Shown here one piece after another: positions 42,835-52,413 of a DNA stretch of 58,263 nt (its first letter is position 1; each line of letters starts with the position of its first letter). The position numbers were made by a program, and so were the translations under genes. Source of the DNA: JAOZTV01 sp965371805 (GTDB taxonomy: Bacteria > Acidobacteriota > Aminicenantia > UBA2199); contig CBDUZW010000023.1 in NCBI GenBank assembly GCA_965371805.1, forward strand, positions 1-58,263. Reading direction: 5' to 3'. The notes beneath the pieces were generated by a model. The model was not told where the DNA came from. It ran no database searches and saw only the letters and a list, made by a program, of their open reading frames with translations.

Positions 42835-45129
42835 ATGATGAAGGGAAAAGAAATAAAAAGTAAAACAGTTTTTAAAAATAAATTGCCGCTACTTTTTTTT
42901 ATTCTGATAATTACTGTTGGTCTAATCATTTCTATAATTGGGATATATCTGGTTTCTCAACAAAAGAGAGTAAAAGAATTAAACTTAGAAAGAGAATTGA
43001 CCGAACAGCTTAATAAATCCAGGGATTCTGCAAGGGAAATGGTTATGTCAGATTTGAATAAAATCTATACTTCTTTATCTGAACCGGCTGGAATTAAAAA
43101 TTCTGATAATAAGGCTTTTTATGAAGATATTAAAAAAAAAATAGATAAAAATAAATTCTGCAAATTTCCTTTTCTTATAAATTCTTCAGGTAAAATATTA
43201 TTTCCAGATAAAGAAGTACCTGTGCTTCCTCTAGAAGAAGCACCAAATGAACTTCAGCTTTTTAAGAATGCCAAACTATTGATACAATTTATACTTAAAT
43301 GGGATGAGACACTATTTTCCAATCAAATTTTCTTAAATATTAAATCACAGGAACTTTATAAGAGAGGATTAATCTCTGAATTCAGAAAGAATGATTTTAA
43401 GAATGCAATTTTTTATTATAAAAAAGCAATTTTAATAAATAAACAGAAACATCTTGCTCCAATTATTTTTAATAGTATTGGGAGATGTCGATATAAATCC
43501 GGGAAATATAAAAAGGCTGCTGGAATGTATTTGATGATCATTAACCGATTTGGACATTTACTTAAAGATGATCTTTCGTTTTTGAGGATAAGAATTTGGA
43601 GAAGCCTTGCATTATCTGCATATAAAGTTGGTGATATGTCTAAAGCTACAAAAAGTTATCTTAGAATACTGGAATTAATATTGTTTAAAAGAAGAAACAG
43701 AAGAGAAATATTTGTTTTTTTTAAAAATGAAGCTATCAATTTTTTGATGAAATCAGGAGGCAAATATCTCTTAAATGATTCTAAAGCAAAATTTGAAAAA
43801 CTAAAAATAATGGAAAGTGAGTTTTACCATTCATCATTGGATAATCAATTAAAAAAACTATTGTCAAGTTCCAGGGAAGTTGATCTTAATATAAGAATAA
43901 ACAAAATTGAGAAGAAGATGAAGGAAATATTTAAAAGTTATCAAAAAAAAATATATTTTTATTCTTCTCTAAAGAATTTATATCATTGGGATAGTCATAA
44001 ATTTATGTCTCTAAATATAATTGAATTCAAGACAGTGAACATTAAAAATAAATATAGTATTTGTGTTAAAAATTTGCAGGTAGAAAATACATCTCCAAAT
44101 CCTGTTTTTTTAGGATTCATATTTGATCAAGATAAATATGAAAAAAAGTTAATCTTATCTAATTTAAATAAAGAGCTTTTAACTAACGATTTAAAAATTG
44201 GATTTGCTAATCATTATGAGGACAGCAGATATAAATACCCTGTTATATATGTTCAATTTAAAAATTTTTTCCACTGGAACTCTCTCATATTTTACTCAAA
44301 TATTGATGACTATATTGGTAAAAAAGTAAGAAAAGAGCTGAGGGTAAACTATTTATTGATAGCTGTATTAATTTTAACTTTCATTTTGTTTATATTTCTT
44401 TTTTATAAATATATATCCAGAGAAGCAGATTTATTAAAATTAAAATCAAATTTTGTTGATTCAGTATCTCATACTTTAAAAACACCTCTGACAAGAATTT
44501 CTCTCCTGGCTGAAAATGTAGAAAGTGGCTGGGTTAAAGATGAAAAGAAAAAAAAAGAATTTTTACAAACTATCATTTCAGAATCATATAAGATGAATGA
44601 TATGATAAATAATATGTTGAATTTTTCAAAAATTGATGCCGGGAAAAAACACTATGATATGAAAATGGATTCATTATCTGAAATTATAAGTTCGGTAGTT
44701 GATAACTATTCCGAATATATAATAAAACTGGGATTTGATCTTGAAATTTCAATTGATAAGAATATTCCTGATTTTAATATGGATCGTGAGGCAATTAAAA
44801 CTATACTTATTAATCTTCTTCAGAATGCTATAAAATATTCAAGTCCAGAAAAGTATATCCGAATTGCACTTTTTAAGGATGAAGAAAAAATTGTTCTGGA
44901 AATTGAAGATAGAGGATTTGGAATATCAAAAAAAGAACAGAAAAAGATTTTTGAGAAATATTATAGAACCCAGAGCAAACAGGTTAAATCTTTGGAGGGT
45001 AGTGGTCTTGGTTTGTATTTAATTAAAAATGCAGTTGCAGCTCATAAAGGGGAAATAAAGGTAAAAAGTGAACCTGATCATGGGTCAACTTTTTCCATTA
45101 TATTTTCAATGGAGGTAGAATCCAAATGA
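42835..45129 (+). CDS. Sensor histidine kinase with TPR-like sensor region
   Basis: 764 residues. The first membrane helix (about 18-40) and second (about 508-527: LLIAVLILTFILFIFLFYKYI) enclose a large extracytoplasmic region that contains TPR-like helices (KNAIFYYKKAILINKQ, KYKKAAGMYLMIINRFG). The kinase core has the H-box SVSHTLKTPLTR (His about 546), the N-box NLLQNAIKYS, and G-boxes DRGFGISKKEQ and GSGLGLYLIKNAV. It phosphorylates the response regulator encoded next, which overlaps its stop by four bases. TTG 42832 and ATGs at 42835 and 42838 are all possible; no ribosome site decides among them. The stimulus is unknown. Confidence 0.9.
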   Translation: MMKGKEIKSKTVFKNKLPLLFFILIITVGLIISIIGIYLVSQQKRVKELNLERELTEQLNKSRDSAREMVMSDLNKIYTSLSEPAGIKNSDNKAFYEDIKKKIDKNKFCKFPFLINSSGKILFPDKEVPVLPLEEAPNELQLFKNAKLLIQFILKWDETLFSNQIFLNIKSQELYKRGLISEFRKNDFKNAIFYYKKAILINKQKHLAPIIFNSIGRCRYKSGKYKKAAGMYLMIINRFGHLLKDDLSFLRIRIWRSLALSAYKVGDMSKATKSYLRILELILFKRRNRREIFVFFKNEAINFLMKSGGKYLLNDSKAKFEKLKIMESEFYHSSLDNQLKKLLSSSREVDLNIRINKIEKKMKEIFKSYQKKIYFYSSLKNLYHWDSHKFMSLNIIEFKTVNIKNKYSICVKNLQVENTSPNPVFLGFIFDQDKYEKKLILSNLNKELLTNDLKIGFANHYEDSRYKYPVIYVQFKNFFHWNSLIFYSNIDDYIGKKVRKELRVNYLLIAVLILTFILFIFLFYKYISREADLLKLKSNFVDSVSHTLKTPLTRISLLAENVESGWVKDEKKKKEFLQTIISESYKMNDMINNMLNFSKIDAGKKHYDMKMDSLSEIISSVVDNYSEYIIKLGFDLEISIDKNIPDFNMDREAIKTILINLLQNAIKYSSPEKYIRIALFKDEEKIVLEIEDRGFGISKKEQKKIFEKYYRTQSKQVKSLEGSGLGLYLIKNAVAAHKGEIKVKSEPDHGSTFSIIFSMEVESK

Positions 45130-45821
45130 ATGAAAAAATTTTAATAATTGAGGATGATCCGACTATAATAGAAGGGCTTATTACCGCATTCGAGTTTCAT
45201 GGGTTTAAATTATATACTGGTATTAATGGAATGCAGGGAATAGACCTATTAAAAAAGGAAAAACCTGAACTTGTTATTATTGATATTATGCTTCCGGATA
45301 TTGATGGTTTTGATATCTGTAAAAAAATAAGAGAAACTGATCAATCTCTGCCTATAATCTTCCTAACAGCTAAAAATCAGGAAAGTGATAAATTACTTGG
45401 GTTTGAGTTAGGAGCAGATGATTATGTTACCAAACCTTTTAGTGCAAGAGAATTAATTGCCCGAGTTAAAGTTCATTTGAAAAGAGTAAAAAACTCAGAT
45501 AGTGAAATTCCTATCAATCGGGGAATGATAATCGGAAAAGCACAAATTGATTTTGAAAATTATACTTTAAAAAAAGAGGAGATTATTTATAATCTATCTC
45601 CTAAAGAGATGAAGATCCTTAAACTTCTCTGTGAGAACCCGAATACAGTTGTATCAAGGGACAGGATAATTGATGTGGTATGGGGGGGAGAATATGATCC
45701 AAATATTAAAACCATTGATAACTTTATAGGGAAATTACGAAAAAAAATTGAAGATGATCCCAAAAAACCAATTTATATTCTTAATGTTTTCGGTGCCGGT
45801 TTTAAATTAAATCTAAATTAG
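45126..45821 (+). CDS. OmpR-family response regulator
   Basis: 231 residues: receiver domain with the acidic pair IIEDDP, phospho-acceptor Asp in VIIDIMLPDIDG, Thr in FLTAK and Lys in VTKPF. A winged-helix DNA-binding domain follows (LSPKEMKILKLLCENPNTVVSRDRIIDVVWG, TIDNFIGKLRKKIEDDP). ATG overlaps the kinase stop (ATGA), so the two are translationally coupled. Targets are unknown; the gene neighbours on the other side are convergent. Confidence 0.93.
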   Translation: MNEKILIIEDDPTIIEGLITAFEFHGFKLYTGINGMQGIDLLKKEKPELVIIDIMLPDIDGFDICKKIRETDQSLPIIFLTAKNQESDKLLGFELGADDYVTKPFSARELIARVKVHLKRVKNSDSEIPINRGMIIGKAQIDFENYTLKKEEIIYNLSPKEMKILKLLCENPNTVVSRDRIIDVVWGGEYDPNIKTIDNFIGKLRKKIEDDPKKPIYILNVFGAGFKLNLN

Positions 45822-45872
45822 GAGACTACAACTGCAGGTATACGGAATAAGAGTGAGTTAATAAACATAAAA

Positions 45873-47399
45873 TTATTCTACACTTTTTGCATCTTTTATT
45901 CTTAATCCTTTGGGGATCAGGATTTTGTCCATGATATTAAAGAAAGATTGAACCAGTATTGCCAGTATAGCAGCAGGAACTGCACCTTCTAAAATTAATC
46001 CAATATCATCAAGTCTTATCCCCGTGAGGATTGGTTGACCATACCCTCCGGCTCCAATTAAAGCACCTAGTGTTGCTGTTCCTATATTAATCACAGCGGA
46101 GGTTTTTATACCTGCTAATATTGTCCTGGATGCAAGAGGAAGTTGGATTAAAAACAGAATGGATCTTTCCGGTAATCCTAATGCTATTGCTGACTCATTT
46201 ATTGAATTTGGAATATTTATTAAACCGGTATAAGTATTACGTATGATTGGCAATAAGCTATACAAAAAAAGAGCTATTATTGCTGGAGGTTTTCCAATTC
46301 CAAAAAAAGGGATCATAAATACAAGTAAAGCCAGAGAGGGAATAGTTTGTAAGATTCCGGAAATCCCAAGAATTATATGACCGGTTTTTCGGAATTTTGC
46401 TGCAATAATTCCCAATGGTATTGAGAGAAGTATAGCAGCGGTTAAGGATATAAAAACCAATAATAAATGTTCCCCTGTGTTTTTATAGAATCTTCTAAAA
46501 AAAGAGTCAGCTTCGGAATTAATTGATATATTAAACTTGTCTTTAAGAAATTCTGAGACTACCTGAGTTTCACTTATTTTATCAAGCTTGACTCTGGCAT
46601 TCATTTTAGTCATTTCATCCTCATTAATTCTACCTTCTAATTGTAAAAATTTTGAAATATCTGGAAATCTCTTTAAAAGATCTTTTCTGAAAAGTATTAC
46701 TGCTTCATATTTTGGGAAGAAATTAAAATCATCTTTAACTCTTTTGATATCATAGTGTTTAATCTCTGCATCTGTTGAGTATAGGTCTATAAGGTCAATA
46801 CTGTTGCTTTCCAGACCTCTATAGGCGATGTCGTGATCAAGTCCGATAACATTATCATGATTAAACTTATAGTGTTTTTTTAATCCTGACCATCCGTCAC
46901 TACGGTTTATAAATTCATTACTGAATCCAAATTTCAATTCCGGAAAATCTGCTAAATCAGAGATTTTGTCAATATTTAATTCTTCAGCTCTTTTTTTCTT
47001 CATACCGAGAATATAGGTATTATTAAAACCTAAAGGCTTTGACATTAAGATGTTTTTTTTATTTAAATAAGACTTTATGTTTATATAGCTTTTTATTTTT
47101 TGTTTAGCAAGTATCTCATTGCTTATGGTTCCTGTATACTCTGCATATATATCTATTTCTCCCTTTAATAATGCATTCCACAAAACTCTTGTCCCTCCAA
47201 GTTCTCTATGGTGTATCGTTTTCGTACCATCGGATTTTATAAGATTTGCAATCATCTCTCCAAGTATTACTGATTCCGTAAATTTTTTTGATCCAATTTT
47301 TATTAGATTAGAAGAGTAGGCTGAAATAGATAGAAATAGGCATAATAGAGCTGGTATAAAAAACTTACAAAATATTTGTTTATTTAAAATTCTTTTCAT
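45873..47399 (-). CDS. Osmoprotectant-type ABC transporter, fused binding protein and permease
   Basis: 508 residues. A signal peptide is followed by a substrate-binding domain of the glycine-betaine/choline/ergothioneine type (about 30-295: IKIGSKKFTESVILGEMIA, ELGGTRVLWNALLKGEIDIYAEYTGT). A BPD-type permease domain of five or six helices follows (about 305-500), including the coupling loop INESAIALGLPERSILFLIQLPLASR. The fusion order is binding protein first, permease second, the reverse of the better-known permease-first fusions. ATG follows the ATPase stop by one base without a ribosome site, so translation is coupled. The ligand (betaine, choline, carnitine or ergothioneine) cannot be fixed by eye. 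Confidence 0.88.
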   Translation of the reverse strand: MKRILNKQIFCKFFIPALLCLFLSISAYSSNLIKIGSKKFTESVILGEMIANLIKSDGTKTIHHRELGGTRVLWNALLKGEIDIYAEYTGTISNEILAKQKIKSYINIKSYLNKKNILMSKPLGFNNTYILGMKKKRAEELNIDKISDLADFPELKFGFSNEFINRSDGWSGLKKHYKFNHDNVIGLDHDIAYRGLESNSIDLIDLYSTDAEIKHYDIKRVKDDFNFFPKYEAVILFRKDLLKRFPDISKFLQLEGRINEDEMTKMNARVKLDKISETQVVSEFLKDKFNISINSEADSFFRRFYKNTGEHLLLVFISLTAAILLSIPLGIIAAKFRKTGHIILGISGILQTIPSLALLVFMIPFFGIGKPPAIIALFLYSLLPIIRNTYTGLINIPNSINESAIALGLPERSILFLIQLPLASRTILAGIKTSAVINIGTATLGALIGAGGYGQPILTGIRLDDIGLILEGAVPAAILAILVQSFFNIMDKILIPKGLRIKDAKSVE

Positions 47400-47400
47400 T

Positions 47401-48150
47401 TTATTTTAATTCACTCATAATTGTTTTCAAATGACTCCATTGAGCATTTATAAAATTTGTTACAAAAGTGTTTTTAGGAAATTTAAGTAATTTACTAATA
47501 TTACCAGATTGAACTATTGTCCCATCTTTTAAAAGAACAATTGTATCACCTAAATATCCGGCTTCACCAATATCGTGAGTTACCCATATTACGGTCTTTT
47601 TCAGTTTTTTAAAGATGATCTTCAGATCTTTTTGTAAGTTTGAGCGGATCATTGGATCCAGTGCAGCAAGAGGTTCATCAAATAAAAGGATCTCAGGATC
47701 TGTTATTAAAGCACGCATTAAACTAACTCTCTGCTTTTCTCCACCTGAAAGTTCAATTGGAAATAACCTCAACCTATTTTCCTGAAATTCAGTTAAGGCC
47801 AATAATTCTTCTACTTTTTTTTCTATTTTTTTTTTGTCCCAATTTAGAAATTTCGGCATCAATGTAATATTATCAAAAACATTCAAATGTGGGAATAAAC
47901 CACCATCCTGTATCAGGTAGCCTATTTTATGTCTTAGTCTCATTATGTTTTTTTTTGTAAGTTTTGTTCCTCTGACAAGAACGCTTCCTGATGTTGGTTG
48001 TGTGAGTCCTATAATAATTCTTAAAATTGTTGATTTTCCACAGCCACTATGGCCAATAATTGTTGTTGTTTTTCCCTCTTCAAAGGAATAACTTAGATTT
48101 TGGAGAGCTGTGATATCTCCAAATTTTTTTGTGACATCTATTAATTCCAT
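47401..48150 (-). CDS. Osmoprotectant-type ABC transporter ATP-binding protein
   Basis: 249 residues. Walker A is GHSGCGKST, the Q-loop is LIQDGGLFPHLNV, the signature is LSGGEKQRVSLMRAL, Walker B is ILLFDEPLAALD and the H-loop is VIWVTHDI. It belongs to the ProV/OpuCA group but lacks the C-terminal CBS domains, so it probably lacks ionic-strength gating. First gene of a two-gene operon with the fused permease. Its promoter is visible upstream, and AGGA precedes the ATG. Confidence 0.92.
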   Translation of the reverse strand: MELIDVTKKFGDITALQNLSYSFEEGKTTTIIGHSGCGKSTILRIIIGLTQPTSGSVLVRGTKLTKKNIMRLRHKIGYLIQDGGLFPHLNVFDNITLMPKFLNWDKKKIEKKVEELLALTEFQENRLRLFPIELSGGEKQRVSLMRALITDPEILLFDEPLAALDPMIRSNLQKDLKIIFKKLKKTVIWVTHDIGEAGYLGDTIVLLKDGTIVQSGNISKLLKFPKNTFVTNFINAQWSHLKTIMSELK

Positions 48151-48171
48151 TTTTTTTTCCTGTAAATTAAA

Positions 48172-48200
48172 ATTCTAATAAATAAAACTTTTATAGTCAA
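48172..48200 (-). promoter_or_regulatory. Promoter of the ABC transporter operon
   Basis: On the minus strand: TTGACT (48200-48195), a 17-base spacer and TAGAAT (48177-48172), followed about 20 bases later by the ATG at 48150 with AGGA before it. Confidence 0.65.
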
Positions 48201-48369
48201 GAATGCATCAAGATATAATTTGTTGAAGAACTATAACTTTTTTTATAGATTTACCGTATTGTAGAATGTGTTTTCAGGAGCTGGTATTGTGAAATAAAAA
48301 ATGGGGTACCGGGAATGCCTGAATTATTGCAGCCTGGTGCGGATGCTGGAATAAATTTTAAATTTGATC

Positions 48370-48375
48370 TATTAT
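48370..48375 (+). promoter_or_regulatory. Possible -10 box abutting the radical SAM gene
   Basis: TATTAT ends six bases before ATG 48382. No ribosome site is present and the -35 region is poor (TGGAAT). Fits the leaderless pattern but is weak on its own in AT-rich DNA. Confidence 0.3.
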
Positions 48376-48381
48376 TATATT

Positions 48382-49284
48382 ATGCTATATCCTTCATATT
48401 TAAATCTATATAATTCTGGAAAACTAAAAGAACTTGTATCTGAGTTTTTTGTTGTTTACTCAAACTGTAATCTATGTCCTAGAAATTGTGGTGTCAACAG
48501 AAATAAGGAAACCGGTATTTGTAAAAGCAGCAATAAAATTAAAATAGCGTCATCTCACCAACATTTTGGAGAGGAGAGTCCATTGGTAGGCAGGAATGGA
48601 TCAGGAACTATTTTTTTGAGTAATTGTAATATGTATTGTATCTATTGCCAGAATTCGGATATTTCTTTTAATGGAGAAGGGGATATGGTTGAAGATGAAG
48701 ATCTTGCAAAGATTATGATTAAACTTCAAAATTCAGGATGCCATAATATAAATTTTGTCTCCCCGACTCATTATCTTCCTAATATATTAAATGCTGTATT
48801 TATCGCTATAAAAATGGGACTTAATATCCCTTTAGTTTATAACACAGGCGGATATGACAATCTGGAAATTATAAAAAAACTGGATGGCATCATTGATTTA
48901 TATCTACCTGACTGCAAATATATGGAAAATAAAAATGGAGAACTCTACTCTTCAGGCATCAAAAACTATATGTCTAATATTAAAGATGTATTAAAGGAGA
49001 TGAACAGGCAGGTTGGCGTTTTAAAAACCAATGATTATGGTATTGCAGAGAAGGGTTTGATGATAAGACATCTTGTCCTGCCTGAAAACATCGCCGGTAC
49101 AAAAGAATTTTTGGAATTTATTGCTACTGAAATTGGAGTTGATACATATATAAATATTATGGATCAATACCATCCTTCTTATAACGCATACTCATTTCCT
49201 GAACTTTCAAGAAGAATAACAAATTCTGAGTATTTAAACGCAATTAAGATTGCTGCAGATCTGGGATTTACCAACATGGATTAG
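48382..49284 (+). CDS. Radical SAM protein, PflA/PflX-like
   Basis: About 300 residues. An N-terminal cysteine cluster (CNLCPRNCGVNR ... GICK) is followed by the radical SAM motif CNMYCIYCQN, which fits CxxxCxxC for the 4Fe-4S cluster. The conserved segment HYLPNILNAV, the GGYDNLEII strand and the YLPDCKYM segment are those of the COG1313 group, distant relatives of pyruvate-formate-lyase activase. The target protein or substrate is not known. ATG 48382 is preferred over an in-frame TTG at 48364, which would add six residues; neither has a ribosome site. Confidence 0.86.
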   Translation: MLYPSYLNLYNSGKLKELVSEFFVVYSNCNLCPRNCGVNRNKETGICKSSNKIKIASSHQHFGEESPLVGRNGSGTIFLSNCNMYCIYCQNSDISFNGEGDMVEDEDLAKIMIKLQNSGCHNINFVSPTHYLPNILNAVFIAIKMGLNIPLVYNTGGYDNLEIIKKLDGIIDLYLPDCKYMENKNGELYSSGIKNYMSNIKDVLKEMNRQVGVLKTNDYGIAEKGLMIRHLVLPENIAGTKEFLEFIATEIGVDTYINIMDQYHPSYNAYSFPELSRRITNSEYLNAIKIAADLGFTNMD

Positions 49285-49412
49285 GGTATATTGTAAAATA
49301 CTTAAAAAACATTTAAAATATGATATAAAAATAAAGAGAAAGATTATTGTAAATGTATTAATTTACTAAGATTTTTAAATAATTACTTTTTAGAATGAGG
49401 ATTGAGGTTAAA

Positions 49413-49937
49413 ATGGATCAGGAAAAATTGTCAGGCAGTCAAAGATCAAAATATATAATAAGGGTGATTTCAGAAGATAAAACGTGTTTTATGAGAGTTT
49501 ATAAGAAGTTTTTTTCTGAGACAAAGAAACCTATTATTACAAAAGAATTGGGTTGTAAAACATTGGAAGAAGCCCGGATAGAATCAGAAAATCTTCTGCC
49601 GGAATTACTTCTTATTTATAGAAATGAACGAAAAGAGAAGAAAAAAAATAAAAGAGAAAAAAAGAGTTTAGAAAAACAGAGCCAAAACCAGAATTTAGAT
49701 GAAGAAAAATTACTAGAGGTGTCGTTTAAAGAATTGGTTCAATTAGATGAAAGTCCAAATAAATCAATATTAAAAAAAAAAATCAAAATCCTGAAAACTG
49801 AATTACTATTAAAGGCATACAAACAGGGATTATCTCAGAAAGAAGCTCAACTATATATCAATGATAAAACAGGGAAAAAGTGGCAGCAAACAGTTGAATA
49901 CGCCTTAAACGGAATTCTTGATAATTTAGAATTATGA
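49413..49937 (+). CDS. Hypothetical highly charged protein
   Basis: 174 residues, unrecognised. An N-terminal alpha/beta-like part (KYIIRVISEDKTCFMRVYKKF ... LGCKTLEEARIESE) resembles small DNA- or RNA-binding folds only loosely. A central lysine/glutamate-rich helical stretch (about 75-105) and a C-terminal helical region (YKQGLSQKEAQLYINDKTGKKWQQTVEYALNGIL) complete it. There is no signal peptide or membrane segment. ATG 49413 is chosen because GAGG (49404-49407) is well spaced; an in-frame ATG 18 bases earlier has none. It is convergent with the phosphofructokinase gene, leaving an 11-base gap. Confidence 0.7.
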   Translation: MDQEKLSGSQRSKYIIRVISEDKTCFMRVYKKFFSETKKPIITKELGCKTLEEARIESENLLPELLLIYRNERKEKKKNKREKKSLEKQSQNQNLDEEKLLEVSFKELVQLDESPNKSILKKKIKILKTELLLKAYKQGLSQKEAQLYINDKTGKKWQQTVEYALNGILDNLEL

Positions 49938-49948
49938 TGATAATTCAA

Positions 49949-51265
49949 TTAGTTCAATAAAGATGGCTGGCCTGTAGATGCGTTTACCAGCTGCCATAAT
50001 TTTCCATTTGGATTAAGTCTTTTTCTGGAACTTACGGCAAGTTCTATTGGAACATGAATAAAACAATTATTCCATAATGAAATTATCATATCTGTTTTAC
50101 CTGCCATTGCTGCATGAACTGCATGCTGACCCAGTGCAAGACAAAAGGATGAATCCCCAGCATTTGCTTCCCTGCTTCTTAATTGATAACTAGGATCGAT
50201 ATATTTTACAGTCATGGGAAACTTTTCTTTTATTGAGTACTTTTTTATTTCATTTGAAAGAAATATTCCAATGTCATCATATTGGAGGTTTCCGGAGGCA
50301 TCTATTTCATTCTTATTATGATCAAAGTAATTCTGTCCGGCACCTTCTGCAACAACGATGACAATATGATGTCTTTCCTGGATTCTGTTTTTAATAAATG
50401 TCAATAATCCTTTTTCTCCATAAAGGTCAAAGTCAACTTCAGGTATTAAACAAATATTTGCGTTATTATTTGATAAACAGGCATTTGCAGCAATATAACC
50501 TGAATCCCTTCCCATTAATTTTACAATACCTACACCATCTGCAAGGCTGAAGACTTCATTATGAATGGCTGTTATTGTTTTTCTTGCCTCTTCAACTGCA
50601 GTCATAAATCCGAAGGTTCTGGAAATATAATCTATATCATTATCAATTGTTTTTGGAATTCCAATGACACTTATTCCATTTTTTCTTTTAAGACATTCTA
50701 GAGCGATTTCATGGGCACCTCTCAATGTCCCGTCTCCTCCAATTGTGAAAAATATATTGAGGTTTTCTTTTTCAAGATGATTTACAATAGTTTCGACTGA
50801 AGGTGCTCCTCTTGATGTTCCCAGTATGGTCCCGCCCAGATAATGAATATCCGCCACATCATCAGGTATTAATTTCCGGGGAGGTTCAGGAGGGTTATCT
50901 GCAAGTCCATTATACCCAAATCTGAATCCAATTACATTCGTAACATTATATTGATAGTATAATGACATAACGATTGCCCTGATAACATCGTTTAGTCCCG
51001 GACATAATCCACCGCAGGTAACAATACCTGCTTTTAATCCTTCCGGTTTATAATATATTTTTTCTCTTGATCCTGCTTTTTCAAAGGTGGGGGGTAGTTT
51101 ACCTGAATCCAGAATCTCTTTTACCTTTTTTAAGTCAGTAATATACAATTCCGAATAGCCGTCTGAAACATAATTTCTAACTTTATTTGGAGAGATAATT
51201 TTTCTTTCACCAATAGATTTGATTGTATTATCAAACTCAGATAGATTTACCCTGATATCACTCAT
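49949..51265 (-). CDS. pfkA: ATP-dependent 6-phosphofructokinase, TP0108/plant-like clade
   Basis: 438 residues, longer than the 320-residue E. coli type. It phosphorylates fructose 6-phosphate in glycolysis. Visible motifs: GIVTCGGLCPGLNDVIR (phosphate loop), GGDGT (Gly at the position where PPi enzymes have Asp, so ATP is likely), PKTIDND (catalytic base region), MGRDSGYIA (substrate binding) and IDPSYQLRS. The Lys in PKTIDND with Gly in GGDGT is the pattern of the trypanosomal, plant and spirochaete ATP-PFK group. AAGGAG precedes ATG. It lies on its own, between a convergent gene and the ADP-ribosylglycohydrolase-like gene. Confidence 0.92.
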   Translation of the reverse strand: MSDIRVNLSEFDNTIKSIGERKIISPNKVRNYVSDGYSELYITDLKKVKEILDSGKLPPTFEKAGSREKIYYKPEGLKAGIVTCGGLCPGLNDVIRAIVMSLYYQYNVTNVIGFRFGYNGLADNPPEPPRKLIPDDVADIHYLGGTILGTSRGAPSVETIVNHLEKENLNIFFTIGGDGTLRGAHEIALECLKRKNGISVIGIPKTIDNDIDYISRTFGFMTAVEEARKTITAIHNEVFSLADGVGIVKLMGRDSGYIAANACLSNNNANICLIPEVDFDLYGEKGLLTFIKNRIQERHHIVIVVAEGAGQNYFDHNKNEIDASGNLQYDDIGIFLSNEIKKYSIKEKFPMTVKYIDPSYQLRSREANAGDSSFCLALGQHAVHAAMAGKTDMIISLWNNCFIHVPIELAVSSRKRLNPNGKLWQLVNASTGQPSLLN

Positions 51266-51324
51266 AAGATTTCTCCTTAAAAACGCCTTTATATTTATAC
51301 TTTATATTGGATATTTTTGCAAAT

Positions 51325-52251
51325 TTATTCGGGTTTTGGAAGAAGTTTCCAGGTATTGAAAAGATCATTTGCAATATTATTTATCCGGTCATTTTGTTCC
51401 AGATTTTTTAAATAATCTTCAGGAAGATCTGAGACACCTCTTTTTGCTCCCCAGATGGCGCCTGCCATTGCGGCAATAGTATCAACGTCTCCACCACATT
51501 GAATTATGAAATCCAACATGTCTTCAAATGGTTTGTCAAGATAATGAAGAGATATGTAGAGAGCTGTAACAGCTGATCCCTCTGCTGTGATGTGATTTCC
51601 CAGTTTTTCAACAACTTCTTTTGCTGAAGGTGTGGTCTTTTCAGATATCCATTTATTTGCAATAGAAAGACGGATTGTAAACTCTTTCTGCTTACATCTC
51701 ACTCTTGATTGTTGGATAATTTCAATTGGAGAAAATGAATTAAGGGAAAATGAAGTTGCTGCTGCTATCAGAACAGCCCCTTCAATTCCGATAGGGTGTG
51801 CATGTGTAATTGATGCAGAATCCCTCGTTGATTTTATCAAAACATCCAGATCATGATTATAAAACAGACCTATAACAGGGGCTCTCATTGCTGCACCATT
51901 TCCATAGGATCCATCCTGATATACAGAACGGTTTAATCTCTTCCAATCTCCTCCCTTTTTTATTTTTTTGAGTATTTTTGCAGTTGCCGGTCCATAACCT
52001 CTACTCCATTTATAACTATTGGCAAATTGTCCTGCCAGATGATTTAAATTCAGTCCTTCATTAATAACTAGTGAGAGAGCCAGGTCTATTGACATCTGAG
52101 TGTCATCTGTCCATCTTTTTTTATTTAGTTTTGATATGCAGATCAATTTCCAGATTAGTTTTTCAAGAATTCCACCTTCATAAGGAGCACCTATAGCATC
52201 ACCCAGGGCCAAACCTAATAAACAACCGGAAAATCTATCTTTATTAATCAT
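51325..52251 (-). CDS. ADP-ribosylglycohydrolase (DraG/ARH) family protein
   Basis: 308 residues. Predicted to hydrolyse ADP-ribose from a protein, nucleic acid or small molecule with two Mg ions. Motifs: LGLALGDAIGAPYEG, WTDDTQM (metal ligands), YGNGAAMRAPVIGLF, THAHPIGIEGA and GGDVDTIAAMAGAIWGA (second metal site). All metal-binding acidic residues are in place, so it should be active. No Shine-Dalgarno precedes its ATG; a consensus promoter gives a leader of only about ten bases. Confidence 0.9.
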   Translation of the reverse strand: MINKDRFSGCLLGLALGDAIGAPYEGGILEKLIWKLICISKLNKKRWTDDTQMSIDLALSLVINEGLNLNHLAGQFANSYKWSRGYGPATAKILKKIKKGGDWKRLNRSVYQDGSYGNGAAMRAPVIGLFYNHDLDVLIKSTRDSASITHAHPIGIEGAVLIAAATSFSLNSFSPIEIIQQSRVRCKQKEFTIRLSIANKWISEKTTPSAKEVVEKLGNHITAEGSAVTALYISLHYLDKPFEDMLDFIIQCGGDVDTIAAMAGAIWGAKRGVSDLPEDYLKNLEQNDRINNIANDLFNTWKLLPKPE

Positions 52252-52268
52252 GATTTATACTATTTTTC

Positions 52269-52297
52269 ATTATATTTTTTCCAATTAACTTTGTCAA
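52269..52297 (-). promoter_or_regulatory. Perfect consensus sigma-70 promoter
   Basis: On the minus strand: TTGACA (52297-52292), 17 bases, TATAAT (52274-52269). The predicted start lies about ten bases before the ATG of the ADP-ribosylglycohydrolase-like gene. Confidence 0.75.
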
Positions 52298-52334
52298 CTA
52301 TAGTGGGTAAGTAAGAAAAAAAAAAGCCCAATTC

Positions 52335-52363
52335 TTGCAATTAAAATATAAATAAAATAAAAT
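52335..52363 (+). promoter_or_regulatory. Promoter of the SpoIIE-type phosphatase gene
   Basis: TTGCAA (52335-52340), 17 bases, TAAAAT (52358-52363), about 50 bases before ATG 52414, which has GAGG just upstream. Confidence 0.5.
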
Positions 52364-52413
52364 ACTTTTTAAATGAGTTTTGAATATAGAAAAAATGTGA
52401 TGAATGAGGAAAT

